A stretch of 12,297 nucleotides of DNA from DASVXQ01 sp036392615. Its GTDB lineage: Bacteria > Actinomycetota > CALGFH01. Shown here one piece after another: positions 1 to 5,869 of this stretch. The translations under genes and the position numbers were made by a program. The notes beneath the pieces are model-generated. The model did no database searches and had not been told where the DNA came from. It was given only the letters and a program-made list of their open reading frames with translations. The DNA is taken from NCBI GenBank assembly GCA_036392615.1, contig DASVXQ010000169.1, forward strand, positions 1 to 12,297. Reading direction: 5' to 3'. Each line of letters opens with the position of its first letter. Position 1 is the stretch's first letter.

Positions 1-63
1 GACCGGCTGGGGGCGGGGGGCGCTGGCGGCTTCGGGCGGGGGCTCCGGGTCGGCGTCGGGCTC

Positions 64-798
64 CTAGGCGTCCGGGCCGGCGGGCGGGCCGGACCGGACG
101 GGGCGCGGGGCGCCCTCGGGGCCGCGGACGACCTCGAGGAACCGGGAGAGGTCGGCCTCGACGCCGCTCAGGTAGCTGAGCAGGCCGTCGCGGTACTCGC
201 GCAGCCGCTTGGACTCGGCCTGGAGGGCGTCGCGCTCGCCGTTGGCCTTGGCGAGCATGCGCTCGACCGTCTGGCTGGCCTCGTCCAGGCGGCTCTGCGC
301 CTCGCGCTCGGCGCTCGTGCGGAGCTGCTCGGCGGTCTGCTCGACCTCGGCCAGGATGCGCTCGCGCCGCTGCTCGGCGTCGGCGGCACGGCGGCGGCCG
401 CTCTCCTCGATCTCGCCGGCGCGCTCCTCGGCCGCTGCCATCACCTCGGTGGCGCGGCCCCTGGCCTGCTCCACGATCGCGTTGCCGCGCTCCTTGGCCT
501 CCTCGACCAGGACCTTGGCGGAGCGGCCGGCCTCGTCCAGCACCCTGGCGGCCGACGAGCCGAGGTGCTCGAACGACGGCGGCGGCTGGTTGCGCAGCGT
601 GGTGAGCTCGCGCTGGAGGTGCGCGGCGGCCCGCTCGGCCTGGTCCGTGCGGGTGCGCTGCTGACGCAGGCGGGTGGTCAGCTCCTCGATGTAGGCGCTC
701 ACCTGCTGGCCCTTGCGGCCCCGCAGCGGCACGTCGAGCGCTGGGAGCTGGCCAGCGCCTCCGGAGTCGTCGTCCGTGTGCGGCTCGAACACGCTCAT
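64..798 (-). CDS. DivIVA-like coiled-coil protein
   Basis: A 244-residue cytoplasmic protein with no membrane segment. Residues about 20-70 hold DVPLRGRKGQQVSAYIEEL followed by a first helix; this resembles the N-terminal lipid-binding and coiled-coil region of DivIVA/Wag31 proteins (RGYxxxxVDxFL pattern), but the usual Tyr-Asp is replaced by Arg-Lys. A Pro-rich break (QPPPSF, 71-76) precedes a long Ala/Glu/Arg-rich coiled coil (about 84-225) and a Pro/Gly tail. I chose the ATG at 796-798 because GGGAG lies 6 bases upstream; an in-frame start at 861 would add 21 residues with no better ribosome site. The stop is TAG. Family knowledge suggests a scaffold for polar growth, division or envelope synthesis; the specific role is inference. 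It is the third gene in a same-strand row after the patatin/PlsC pair, 139 bases away, so it may be transcribed separately. It could instead be a generic coiled-coil protein related to F0 subunit b. Confidence 0.7.
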   Translation of the reverse strand: MSVFEPHTDDDSGGAGQLPALDVPLRGRKGQQVSAYIEELTTRLRQQRTRTDQAERAAAHLQRELTTLRNQPPPSFEHLGSSAARVLDEAGRSAKVLVEEAKERGNAIVEQARGRATEVMAAAEERAGEIEESGRRRAADAEQRRERILAEVEQTAEQLRTSAEREAQSRLDEASQTVERMLAKANGERDALQAESKRLREYRDGLLSYLSGVEADLSRFLEVVRGPEGAPRPVRSGPPAGPDA

Positions 799-863
799 GG
801 CAGTCTCCCAGAGAATGGGTCCAGGCGCGGGATTCTCGCCTGAGGTGACAAGCCGGCGCAATT

Positions 864-881
864 CGGGCGCCCCCGCGCCCG
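864..881 (-). terminator. GC hairpin between the acyltransferase and DivIVA-like genes
   Basis: A 7-bp perfect inverted repeat (CGGGCGC / GCGCCCG) with a CCCC loop lies 56 bases after the acyltransferase stop on the minus strand. No U-run follows, so it is at best a weak or Rho-assisted terminator. It separates the acyltransferase from the DivIVA-like start at 798. Confidence 0.3.
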
Positions 882-899
882 GCGAGTCGCCCGACCGGC

Positions 900-953
900 C
901 TCAGCCTCCCCGGCGCTCCTCAGCCTCCCGGCGCTCCTCAGCCTCCCCGGCGC
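900..953. repeat. Three tandem 17-19-bp copies at the 3' end of the acyltransferase gene
   Basis: Three adjacent copies of a unit reading CTCAGCCTCCCCGGCGCTC on the plus strand start at 900, 919 and 937; the middle copy lacks one C and the last is shorter. The copy at 937-953 contains the acyltransferase stop codon (TGA, 938-940) and its last codons, so the other two look like duplications of the gene's end extending into the intergenic region. Read on the minus strand each unit carries GGGAGG and TGAGG. Confidence 0.75.
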
Positions 954-2002
954 GCGGTCAGGGATGTTCGCTGGCGCGGCAGCGGGACCGGGTGGTTCTC
1001 GGCAATCCAGGCGTCGATCAGCGCCCACCAGTCGTACAGCCAGCGCTCGCGCTCCTGGCGCCCTTCGGGCACCTCGGCGGCCGGCACGCGCCACCAGCGG
1101 GCCTTCAGCACCTGCTCCATCGGCAGCGCCCGCCAGATGTCGCCCACGGTGATCAGGTCCTCCAGCCCGGTGTGGGCGACGAACACCACGTCGGCGGTCG
1201 GCGCCGCCTCGATCGCCGCCAGCGCGCCGCTGGTGTGGGGCGCCAGCAGGTAGCGCAGCTTGCGGGCCTTGGCGGCCTCCTCGACGCGGCCGCGCCGCTC
1301 CAGCCGCTCGATGGCGCGCAGCCGGCGCCGCGGGGTGAAGTTGCCGCCCTCCGGGAAGATCACCAGCGCGCCGTTGTCGCCGAGGTCGCTGGCGAGCCGG
1401 GCGATCTCCTTGACGACCCGGCCCTCGCCGGCGTGCCGCCCGCCGACGAAGGCGTGCGGCAGGCGGTTCATCAGCACGTCCACGCCCGGGTCGAGCTGCA
1501 GCATCGCCTTGAGCACCACCCGCGGCCGCCGCTGGTACTGCACCAGCAGGCGGTGCACCAGCAGGAACGAGTCGCCCGGCCCGGCGTGGCGGCTCAGCAC
1601 GATCACCGGGCGGGTGAGCCGCGCGGCCAGCTCCTCGGCGGTCAGCTCGGGCTCCCTGACCTCGATCCGCAGCCGGAAGACGCTGGTGGCGGCCTTGAAG
1701 GCGAGGTCGAGGAACCAGCGCATGACGGCGTAGTGGCGCTCCCGGTACGGCTCGGACTGCAGCCGGCCGCCGAAGCCGCTGGTGATCCACAGTCCCAGGC
1801 AGGCGAACAGCGCGGCCGACTCGAGCACCAGCCAAACCAGCGCGAACCACAGCAGGCGCAGCGCGCGCCAGCGGCCGGGCAGCCACGGCGAGACCGCCGC
1901 CGCCAGCAGCACCAGCGGCGGCAGGGTGACGACCACCGCCACGGTCAGCGCCAGCAGCAGCGGCGCCAGCAGCAGGCGGCGGAGGATCCGCGGGGGCAGC
2001 AC
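938..2002 (-). CDS. PlsC-type phospholipid/glycerolipid acyltransferase, membrane-bound
   Basis: A 354-residue protein with two hydrophobic segments at the N terminus (about 10-36 and 45-75) followed by an acyltransferase domain. The catalytic HX4D box is visible as SRHAGPGD (H139, D144), and the substrate-binding FPEG box as VIFPEGGNFTPRRR (about 214-227). These are the signature blocks of the PlsC/lysophosphatidate acyltransferase family, which moves an acyl chain from acyl-CoA or acyl-ACP onto a glycerophospholipid. The first box is SRHAGPGD instead of the usual NHxSxxD, and FPEGG replaces FPEGT, so the acceptor may differ from 1-acylglycerol-3-phosphate. It starts with GTG at 2000-2002, only 4 bases after the stop of the patatin-like gene, so the two are almost certainly co-transcribed and translationally coupled. 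The stop TGA lies inside a short tandem repeat. Exact substrate is unknown. Confidence 0.85.
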   Translation of the reverse strand: MLPPRILRRLLLAPLLLALTVAVVVTLPPLVLLAAAVSPWLPGRWRALRLLWFALVWLVLESAALFACLGLWITSGFGGRLQSEPYRERHYAVMRWFLDLAFKAATSVFRLRIEVREPELTAEELAARLTRPVIVLSRHAGPGDSFLLVHRLLVQYQRRPRVVLKAMLQLDPGVDVLMNRLPHAFVGGRHAGEGRVVKEIARLASDLGDNGALVIFPEGGNFTPRRRLRAIERLERRGRVEEAAKARKLRYLLAPHTSGALAAIEAAPTADVVFVAHTGLEDLITVGDIWRALPMEQVLKARWWRVPAAEVPEGRQERERWLYDWWALIDAWIAENHPVPLPRQRTSLTARRGG

Positions 2003-2006
2003 GGCG

Positions 2007-2864
2007 TCACGCCGGCCCGCCGCCGGCCGCCAGGTAGGCGGCCGCGGCCTCGTGGGCGCGCTCGATGTGCTCGGTGACGTGGGAGAAGTCGCGGTAGCGC
2101 AGCTGCGACAGCTCGGCGCCGGAGCGCGCGCCGTTGACCCCGGAGGGCAGCACGTGCACGGTCACGTCGTCGGGCAGCGAGGCCATCTCCTCGGCGAAGC
2201 GGTAGCGGCGGGCGATCTCGAAGGCGACCAGGCCGACCTCCCAGGGGCGCCGTGGCACCTCCAGCGGGGTCTCGATCCGCCCGACGTGCAGCACGTAGAC
2301 CTCCCGGGCGCCCAGCGCGACCGCGCGGCCGACCGGGATCGAGTGCACCAGGCCGCCGTCGAAGTAGTGCTCGCGGCCGACGCGGACCGGTGGCAGCAGG
2401 CCAGGCACCGACGCGGAGGCGAGCACCGCCGGCACGATCAGGCCGCGGGTGAACCAGTGTGCCGCCGCGCGCTCGATGCTGGCGGCCACGCACTGGAACG
2501 GCACCGCCAGCTCCTCGATCTTGCGGACCGGCAGCAGCTCCTCGAGCATGCGCCGCAGCGGGGCGTTGTCGTGCAGGTGGGTGCCGGAGCGGGCCAGGGT
2601 GGCCACCCGCCCGAACAGCGAGCCGGCGAACGCCTCGCCGACGGCGCGGTCCCGCCACAAGGCGTTGAGGCGACCGATCGCCGCGTCCGGGTCGGCCGCG
2701 ACCAGCACGCCGTTGATCGCGCCGACCGAGGTGCCGACGATCAGCTCGGGCCGGATGCCGGCCTCGGTCAGCGCCTGGAGCATGCCGACCTCGTGCGCTC
2801 CGAGCGCTCCCCCGCCGCCCAGCACGAAAGCGGTCCGGTAGCGCGTGCCAGCCGGTCGGTTCAC
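2007..2864 (-). CDS. Patatin-like phospholipase, RssA-type
   Basis: A 285-residue protein that is one patatin domain. The oxyanion-hole loop GGGGALGAHEVG lies at residues 16-27, the nucleophile elbow GTSVG at 44-48 (Ser46), and the catalytic Asp in DGG at 169-171. The stretch ASASVPGLLPP before the Asp is typical of bacterial RssA-like lipases. The Ser-Asp dyad is complete, so an active acyl hydrolase of membrane lipids is expected. I chose the GTG at 2862-2864 because GAGGAGGG lies just upstream; an in-frame start farther out (2987) would prepend a non-conserved stretch. It is the first gene of an operon with the PlsC-type acyltransferase 4 bases downstream, which suggests a paired removal and re-addition of acyl chains. 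It is divergent from the SDR gene. Confidence 0.9.
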   Translation of the reverse strand: MNRPAGTRYRTAFVLGGGGALGAHEVGMLQALTEAGIRPELIVGTSVGAINGVLVAADPDAAIGRLNALWRDRAVGEAFAGSLFGRVATLARSGTHLHDNAPLRRMLEELLPVRKIEELAVPFQCVAASIERAAAHWFTRGLIVPAVLASASVPGLLPPVRVGREHYFDGGLVHSIPVGRAVALGAREVYVLHVGRIETPLEVPRRPWEVGLVAFEIARRYRFAEEMASLPDDVTVHVLPSGVNGARSGAELSQLRYRDFSHVTEHIERAHEAAAAYLAAGGGPA

Positions 2865-2886
2865 GGTCCCTCCTCGCGTCGCCCAG

Positions 2887-2915
2887 ATGATTCCATCGCC
2901 GTGGGACGGACTCAA
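2887..2915 (-). promoter_or_regulatory. Putative housekeeping-type promoter of the patatin/PlsC operon
   Basis: On the minus strand, TTGAGT (plus 2910-2915) and AATCAT (plus 2887-2892) are separated by 17 bases and match the -35 and -10 consensus at 4 of 6 positions each. Transcription would begin about 15 bases upstream of the GTG start at 2864. A 6-bp inverted repeat, GGACGG (2904-2909) and CCGTCC (2920-2925), flanks the -35 element and could be an operator. Confidence 0.45.
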
Positions 2916-2985
2916 CGCGCCGTCCACACCCCCTTGCGCGAACCCGGATCGACAGGCACGCCGGCGGCCGGGCAAGATCGCGCGC

Positions 2986-3762
2986 ATGGTGCGGGCCTAT
3001 CTCGAGGAGCTGTACTCGCTGCGCGGGCTGGTGGCGGTGGTGACCGGCGGCAGCTCGGGCATCGGCCGGGCGATCGCCACGGCGCTCGGCCGGGCGGGCG
3101 CCAGCGTGGTGCTGCTGGCGCGGACCGAGCGCGCGCTCGACCAGGCGGTCGCCGAGCTGCGGGAGCTGGGCTGCCGGGCGGACAGGGTGGCGGCGGACCT
3201 GGGGGACCGCGCCGCGCTCCAGCGCGCCGCCGAGCTGGCCACACGGCCGTACGGTGAGCCCGACGTGCTGGTCAACGCCGCCGGAGTGAACCTGCGGCGG
3301 CCGCTGGAGGCGCTCTCGGCCGAGGACTGGGACCGCACCATGGCGGTCAACCTCGACGCCCCGTTCCTGCTCGGCCAGGCCTACGGCCCGCGCATGGCGG
3401 CACGCGGCTTCGGGCGGATCATCAACCTCGCCTCGCAGCAGACGGTCCGCGCGTTCAACCACAGCGGCGCCTACGGCGTCTCCAAGGGCGGCGTCGCGGC
3501 GCTCACCCGCTCGCAGGCGGAGGCATGGTCGCGCCACGGCGTGTGCTGCAACGCGATCGCGCCCGGGTTCGTGCCCACCCCGATGACGCGGGCGGTGCTG
3601 GGCGACCCGGAGCGGGCCGCCGCGCTGGCCGCCCGCACCATGGCCGGCCGCAACGGCGAGCTGGACGACTTCGCCGGCGTGGCGGTGCTCCTCGCCGGCC
3701 GCTCCTCCGGGTACGTCACCGGGCAGACGATCTTCGTGGACGGCGGCTTCTCGGCCACCTGA
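2986..3762 (+). CDS. Short-chain dehydrogenase/reductase (SDR), classical type
   Basis: A 258-residue classical SDR, close to the usual family length of about 250. The cofactor-binding TGGSSGIG is at residues 20-27, NAAG at 97-100, a structural Asn at 122, and the catalytic Ser150, Tyr163 and Lys167 in SQQ and YGVSKGG. PGFVPTPM follows as in the family. All active-site residues are present, so it should be an NAD(P)H-dependent oxidoreductase. The sequence style resembles gluconate 5-dehydrogenase or 2-deoxygluconate 3-dehydrogenase-like members, but the substrate cannot be fixed. I start at the ATG at 2986, 13 residues before the Rossmann strand; no clear ribosome site is seen, and an in-frame ATG at 2845 would overlap the patatin start region. 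It is divergent from the patatin gene. Its stop is 12 bases from the stop of the convergent membrane protein; a 12-bp palindrome, GACGGCGCCGTC (3765-3776), sits on that junction. Confidence 0.88.
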   Translation: MVRAYLEELYSLRGLVAVVTGGSSGIGRAIATALGRAGASVVLLARTERALDQAVAELRELGCRADRVAADLGDRAALQRAAELATRPYGEPDVLVNAAGVNLRRPLEALSAEDWDRTMAVNLDAPFLLGQAYGPRMAARGFGRIINLASQQTVRAFNHSGAYGVSKGGVAALTRSQAEAWSRHGVCCNAIAPGFVPTPMTRAVLGDPERAAALAARTMAGRNGELDDFAGVAVLLAGRSSGYVTGQTIFVDGGFSAT

Positions 3763-3774
3763 GCGACGGCGCCG

Positions 3775-4239
3775 TCAGCTGGTGACGCGGCCGAACCAGA
3801 CCCGCCTGCGGCGGATGTTGAAGCTGCCACGCTCCAGCTCTTCGGGCTGCACCCCGAAGAAGTGCGCCACGCTGTCGTTCAGCTTGCCCAGCCACTCCTC
3901 AGTGGGGTACCTGACCAGCGGCGTCCACCAGATCCACACGCCCCGGATCTGCTGCCGGACGGGCATCAGCGCGAACAGCGGGCCCGGCAGCAGCCGCACG
4001 TAACGGGCCGGGTTGGCCAGGCTGACCATGGTCGGCTGGTGCAGGCTGACCGCCTCGCCGCGCCGCCGCGCCGAGCGCGCGTTGGTGCGGAAGGCCTCCT
4101 GGCCGGCCTCGAGCTCCGCCAGGATCAGGTCCTTGACGTGCATGAAGCAGATGTTGGTGAGCCGGCGGAGCTGCAGGAACACGAAGACGATCCAACCCAC
4201 CAGCACGATGAGGATCAACTGGCTCAAGGTCAGATCCAT
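3775..4239 (-). CDS. Uncharacterised protein with one N-terminal membrane segment
   Basis: A 154-residue protein that I do not recognise. A single hydrophobic helix (about residues 5-23, LSQLILIVLVGWIVFVFLQL) is followed by Arg-Arg, predicting an N-out/C-in anchor with the rest in the cytoplasm. The body contains a short Glu/Ala/Arg-rich helix (about 36-63), a Trp-rich stretch IRGVWIWWTPLVRYP (about 98-112), and a basic end RRRRVWFGRVTS. It starts with ATG at 4239, preceded by an excellent GGAGGAGG site 7 bases upstream, which makes it a convincing real gene. The stop is TGA. It is convergent with the SDR and separated from bioY by 230 bases, so it is probably monocistronic. No catalytic motif is visible; function unknown. 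Confidence 0.75.
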   Translation of the reverse strand: MDLTLSQLILIVLVGWIVFVFLQLRRLTNICFMHVKDLILAELEAGQEAFRTNARSARRRGEAVSLHQPTMVSLANPARYVRLLPGPLFALMPVRQQIRGVWIWWTPLVRYPTEEWLGKLNDSVAHFFGVQPEELERGSFNIRRRRVWFGRVTS

Positions 4240-4362
4240 GCCGTGGCCTCCTCCGCGACCTCCATGCCGGGTAGGGACCGCTTGCGCGGCACCCCAATCT
4301 TGCTACTCCTGCCGGGGAGTGTGGTAGGGGGTATTTGTCCCTAGAGTGCCTGTCTTGTCGAC

Positions 4363-4380
4363 GGCGCCGCATGCGGCGCC
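4363..4380. repeat. 18-bp perfect palindrome
   Basis: GGCGCCGCATGCGGCGCC is a perfect inverted repeat in the gap between bioY and the membrane-protein gene, about 90 bases past the bioY stop. It could form an RNA hairpin on either strand or be a dyad binding site. It has no adjoining T-run. Confidence 0.5.
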
Positions 4381-4433
4381 TGACCGCCCGTGCAGCTCCA
4401 AGGCTTGCGCGCCGCGCCCGGTCACCACGCGCT

Positions 4434-4450
4434 CACCCCCGACGGGGGTG
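4434..4450 (-). terminator. Candidate terminator hairpin of bioY
   Basis: CACCCCC and GGGGGTG form a perfect 7-bp stem with a 3-base loop, 20 bases after the bioY stop on the minus strand. Position and stability suit a transcription end. The missing U-run is common in high-GC actinobacteria but lowers confidence. Confidence 0.45.
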
Positions 4451-4469
4451 CATGACCGGTGCTCTGGCG

Positions 4470-5072
4470 TCAGCCACAAGCCCGCCGGACCAGCGCCCAG
4501 GCGCCCGGCAGCAGGCCGGCGGCCAGCGCGATCTTGAGCGCGTCGCCGCCGAGGAACGGGGTCACGCCGAGGCCGATCGCCTTGGCCAGGCCGACGTGCA
4601 GGCTGGCCATCAGCCACGGCAGGCCGAAGCCGTAGATCACCAGGTTGCCGGCCGCCATGGTCAGCACCACCCGCGGCGGGGTGCGGTCCAGGCCGCCGGC
4701 GGCCAGCCGACCGACCAGCGCCGCGGCGGCCAGGAAGCCGACGATGTAGCCGAACGACGGAGCCGCCAGCGTGTCCGTGCCGCCGCTCCACTGCGAGAAC
4801 CACGGCACGCCCGCCAGCCCGGCGGCCAGGTACAGCACCATCCCGAGGAAGGCCCGCTGCCAGCCGAGCGCCGCCGCGCCGAGCAGCACCGCGAAGGTCT
4901 GCCCGGTCACCGGGACAGGGGTGAACGGCAGCGGGATCACCACCTGCGCCGCCAGCCCGGTGCAGGCCGCGTAGCCGACCACCAGCGCGAGGTCGCGGAG
5001 CCGCTCGCCGGGAAGGACGTCGCCGAGGACGCCTCGGCCGGATCGCTGGACGGCGCTGGACGACAGGGACAC
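4470..5072 (-). CDS. bioY: Biotin-binding S component of an ECF transporter (BioY)
   Basis: A 200-residue integral membrane protein, normal for BioY (about 190), with roughly six hydrophobic helices. Family blocks are clear: PFTPVPVTGQTFAVLLGAA (49-67), the LGWQRAF turn (69-75), FGYIVGF (107-113) and PFLGGDALKI (172-181). BioY binds biotin in the membrane and works with the ECF module (T protein plus two ATPases) or, in some bacteria, alone. No energising genes are present in the window, so it either shares a module encoded elsewhere or acts solo. It starts with GTG at 5070-5072 with AAGGAGG 6 bases upstream. The 185-base gap to the upstream same-strand gene contains strong hairpins and a C-rich stretch, suggesting its own promoter and leader control. 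No recognisable BirA, BioQ or BioR site was seen. Confidence 0.95.
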   Translation of the reverse strand: MSLSSSAVQRSGRGVLGDVLPGERLRDLALVVGYAACTGLAAQVVIPLPFTPVPVTGQTFAVLLGAAALGWQRAFLGMVLYLAAGLAGVPWFSQWSGGTDTLAAPSFGYIVGFLAAAALVGRLAAGGLDRTPPRVVLTMAAGNLVIYGFGLPWLMASLHVGLAKAIGLGVTPFLGGDALKIALAAGLLPGAWALVRRACG

Positions 5073-5104
5073 GCGGTTCCTCCTTCGGGGCCGGGCAGAG
5101 GTGC

Positions 5105-5150
5105 GGGGAGGGACAGGGTCGGGGGCGGCGGGGGTCGGGGCGGGCAGGGG
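5105..5150 (+). promoter_or_regulatory. G-run cluster (possible G-quadruplex); C-rich stretch of the bioY leader RNA
   Basis: The plus strand has eight runs of three or more G in 46 bases (5105, 5110, 5116, 5121, 5130, 5137, 5142, 5147) with short loops, enough for two adjacent quadruplexes. This strand is the template for bioY. In 5101-5150 there are 35 G and 8 C, so the bioY leader RNA is C-rich and G-poor here, like a Rho-loading (rut) site. Both readings are inference. Confidence 0.5.
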
Positions 5151-5151
5151 A

Positions 5152-5187
5152 CGCCGGGCGTGCCCGGCGCGCCTCCGGGGGCGCGCC
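5152..5187 (-). promoter_or_regulatory. Two overlapping, mutually exclusive hairpins in the bioY leader
   Basis: GGCGCGCC (5180-5187) pairs with GGCGCGCC (5166-5173) across a 6-base loop, and GCCCGGCG (5162-5169) pairs with CGCCGGGC (5152-5159). The arms share 5166-5169, so only one full stem can form at a time in the minus-strand transcript. This arrangement, upstream of bioY and of a C-rich stretch, resembles an attenuator switch; no ligand-binding fold is recognised. Confidence 0.45.
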
Positions 5188-5217
5188 AGTGGCGCGGCCG
5201 CTTGCGGCGCGAGTGGA

Positions 5218-5246
5218 ATTGTCCGTCACGATGTGGAACCCGTCGA
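5218..5246 (-). promoter_or_regulatory. Putative bioY promoter
   Basis: On the minus strand TCGACG (plus 5241-5246) and GACAAT (plus 5218-5223) are 17 bases apart, each matching the consensus at 4 of 6 positions. It lies just after the stop of the SnoaL-like gene and would produce a leader of about 135-140 bases before bioY. Confidence 0.35.
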
Positions 5247-5257
5247 CCGGAACGGGG

Positions 5258-5677
5258 CTACGCCAGCCGCAGCGCCCCCAGTTGGAGCAGGACCCCGAGC
5301 TCGTCGGACACCACCCAGATGTCGGTGATCAGCCCGTCGCGCAGGGTGAGGATGTCGGTCGTGCGGGCCTCGATGGCGCGCGAGGTCGGCTGGACGGTGC
5401 CCAGCGGCGTCTCCAGCGGGCCGACGTGGCGGGCGCGCATCCAGAAGCCGATCACCAGCCGGTCGGGCGTCTCCACGCGGTCGATCAGCTCCATCTCGAT
5501 GCCCTGGTAGGCACGGTGGAGTGCGCGGGCCCGCTCGACCAGCGCCGCCACCGGCAGCTCGGCGCCGTTCACCCGCACGGGATCGGCGTACACCTCGCGG
5601 AAGGCCGCCTCGGCGGCGGGGCCGTCACCCGGCGGCTCGCGCCACAGCCGCAGCAGTCGCTCCAGATCGCTCGCCAT
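5258..5677 (-). CDS. SnoaL-like / NTF2-fold protein
   Basis: A 139-residue single-domain soluble protein of the typical size of the SnoaL-like NTF2 fold. Features are the N-terminal helices (about 4-58, with FREVYADPVRVNG at 26-38), then beta-rich segments IEMELIDRVETPDRLVIGFWMRARHVG (in pieces over 60-86) and RTTDILTLRDGLITDIWVVSDELGVLLQLG (105-134). The final block, a strand with a D-G-L-I turn ending in WxVSDxxGxLxQLG, is the family signature of ester-cyclase-like SnoaL proteins. Members act as polyketide cyclases, isomerases or carrier proteins; the substrate here is unknown. I start at the ATG at 5675-5677; the ribosome site is weak and a farther start at 5746 would run into repeat DNA. 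It is divergent from padR and shares the repeat-rich intergenic region with it. Confidence 0.78.
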   Translation of the reverse strand: MASDLERLLRLWREPPGDGPAAEAAFREVYADPVRVNGAELPVAALVERARALHRAYQGIEMELIDRVETPDRLVIGFWMRARHVGPLETPLGTVQPTSRAIEARTTDILTLRDGLITDIWVVSDELGVLLQLGALRLA

Positions 5678-5822
5678 GTCGCTTCGTCGCCCTTTCCCTT
5701 CGTCGACTTGTCGGCTGGGCGCCTCGTCGCCCTGTGCCCTTGTCACCTGGTGGCCTCGTTGCCCCGTGCCCTTGTCGCCTTGTCGCCCTGTGCCTTTGGC
5801 GCCACGTCCCTTCGTCGCCTTG
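5678..5822. repeat. Degenerate short tandem repeats (8- and 16/17-bp units)
   Basis: The intergenic region between the SnoaL-like gene and padR is built from variants of CGTCGCCCTGTGCCCTT. Clear copies start at 5685 (16 bases), 5725, 5757, 5782 and, more diverged, 5798. Shorter GTCGCCTT units occur at 5774 and 5814. The composition (C/T-rich on plus, few A) differs from the rest of the window. The array stops where the padR operator begins. Confidence 0.7.
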
Positions 5823-5869
5823 TCGACAAGTCTGGACTATTCCAGGGTTGCATAGTCAAGACTTGACGA
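5823..5869. promoter_or_regulatory. Long inverted repeat, candidate PadR operator
   Basis: TCGACAAGTCTGGACTAT (5823-5840) and ATAGTCAAGACTTGACGA (5852-5869) are inverted copies matching at 16 of 18 positions with an 11-base spacer. Each arm itself contains a perfect AGTC-N2-GACT palindrome (5829-5838 and 5854-5863), with centres 25 bp apart. It overlaps the predicted padR promoter and lies between padR and the divergent SnoaL-like gene, so it may control both. The region is locally AT-richer than its surroundings. Confidence 0.7.

Noticed and set aside
1..63. Possible minus-strand coding end upstream of the window edge (Pro/Ala/Glu-rich frame)
   Set aside because: GGAG follows the DivIVA-like stop, but no start codon is visible before the window ends, so no gene can be supported.
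713..2077. Long plus-strand open frame opposite the acyltransferase gene
   Set aside because: It reads as Arg/Gln/Pro/His-rich low-complexity sequence with no motif, and overlaps a gene with clear catalytic motifs; such frames are common in GC-rich DNA.
1945..3537. 530-residue minus-strand frame covering patatin and SDR
   Set aside because: Low-complexity shadow; the patatin and SDR frames explain this DNA with full motifs.
4240..4362. Promoter or riboswitch before the 154-residue membrane protein
   Set aside because: Only weak -10-like words and 5-bp stems (for example ACTCC/GGAGT near 4315) were seen; none convincing.
5073..5257. Known biotin-regulator site (BirA, BioQ or BioR type) before bioY
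   Set aside because: I looked for the palindromic patterns I know for these regulators and found none.
5678..5822. CRISPR-like array
   Set aside because: Units are degenerate, abut each other without unique spacers, and no cas gene is present.
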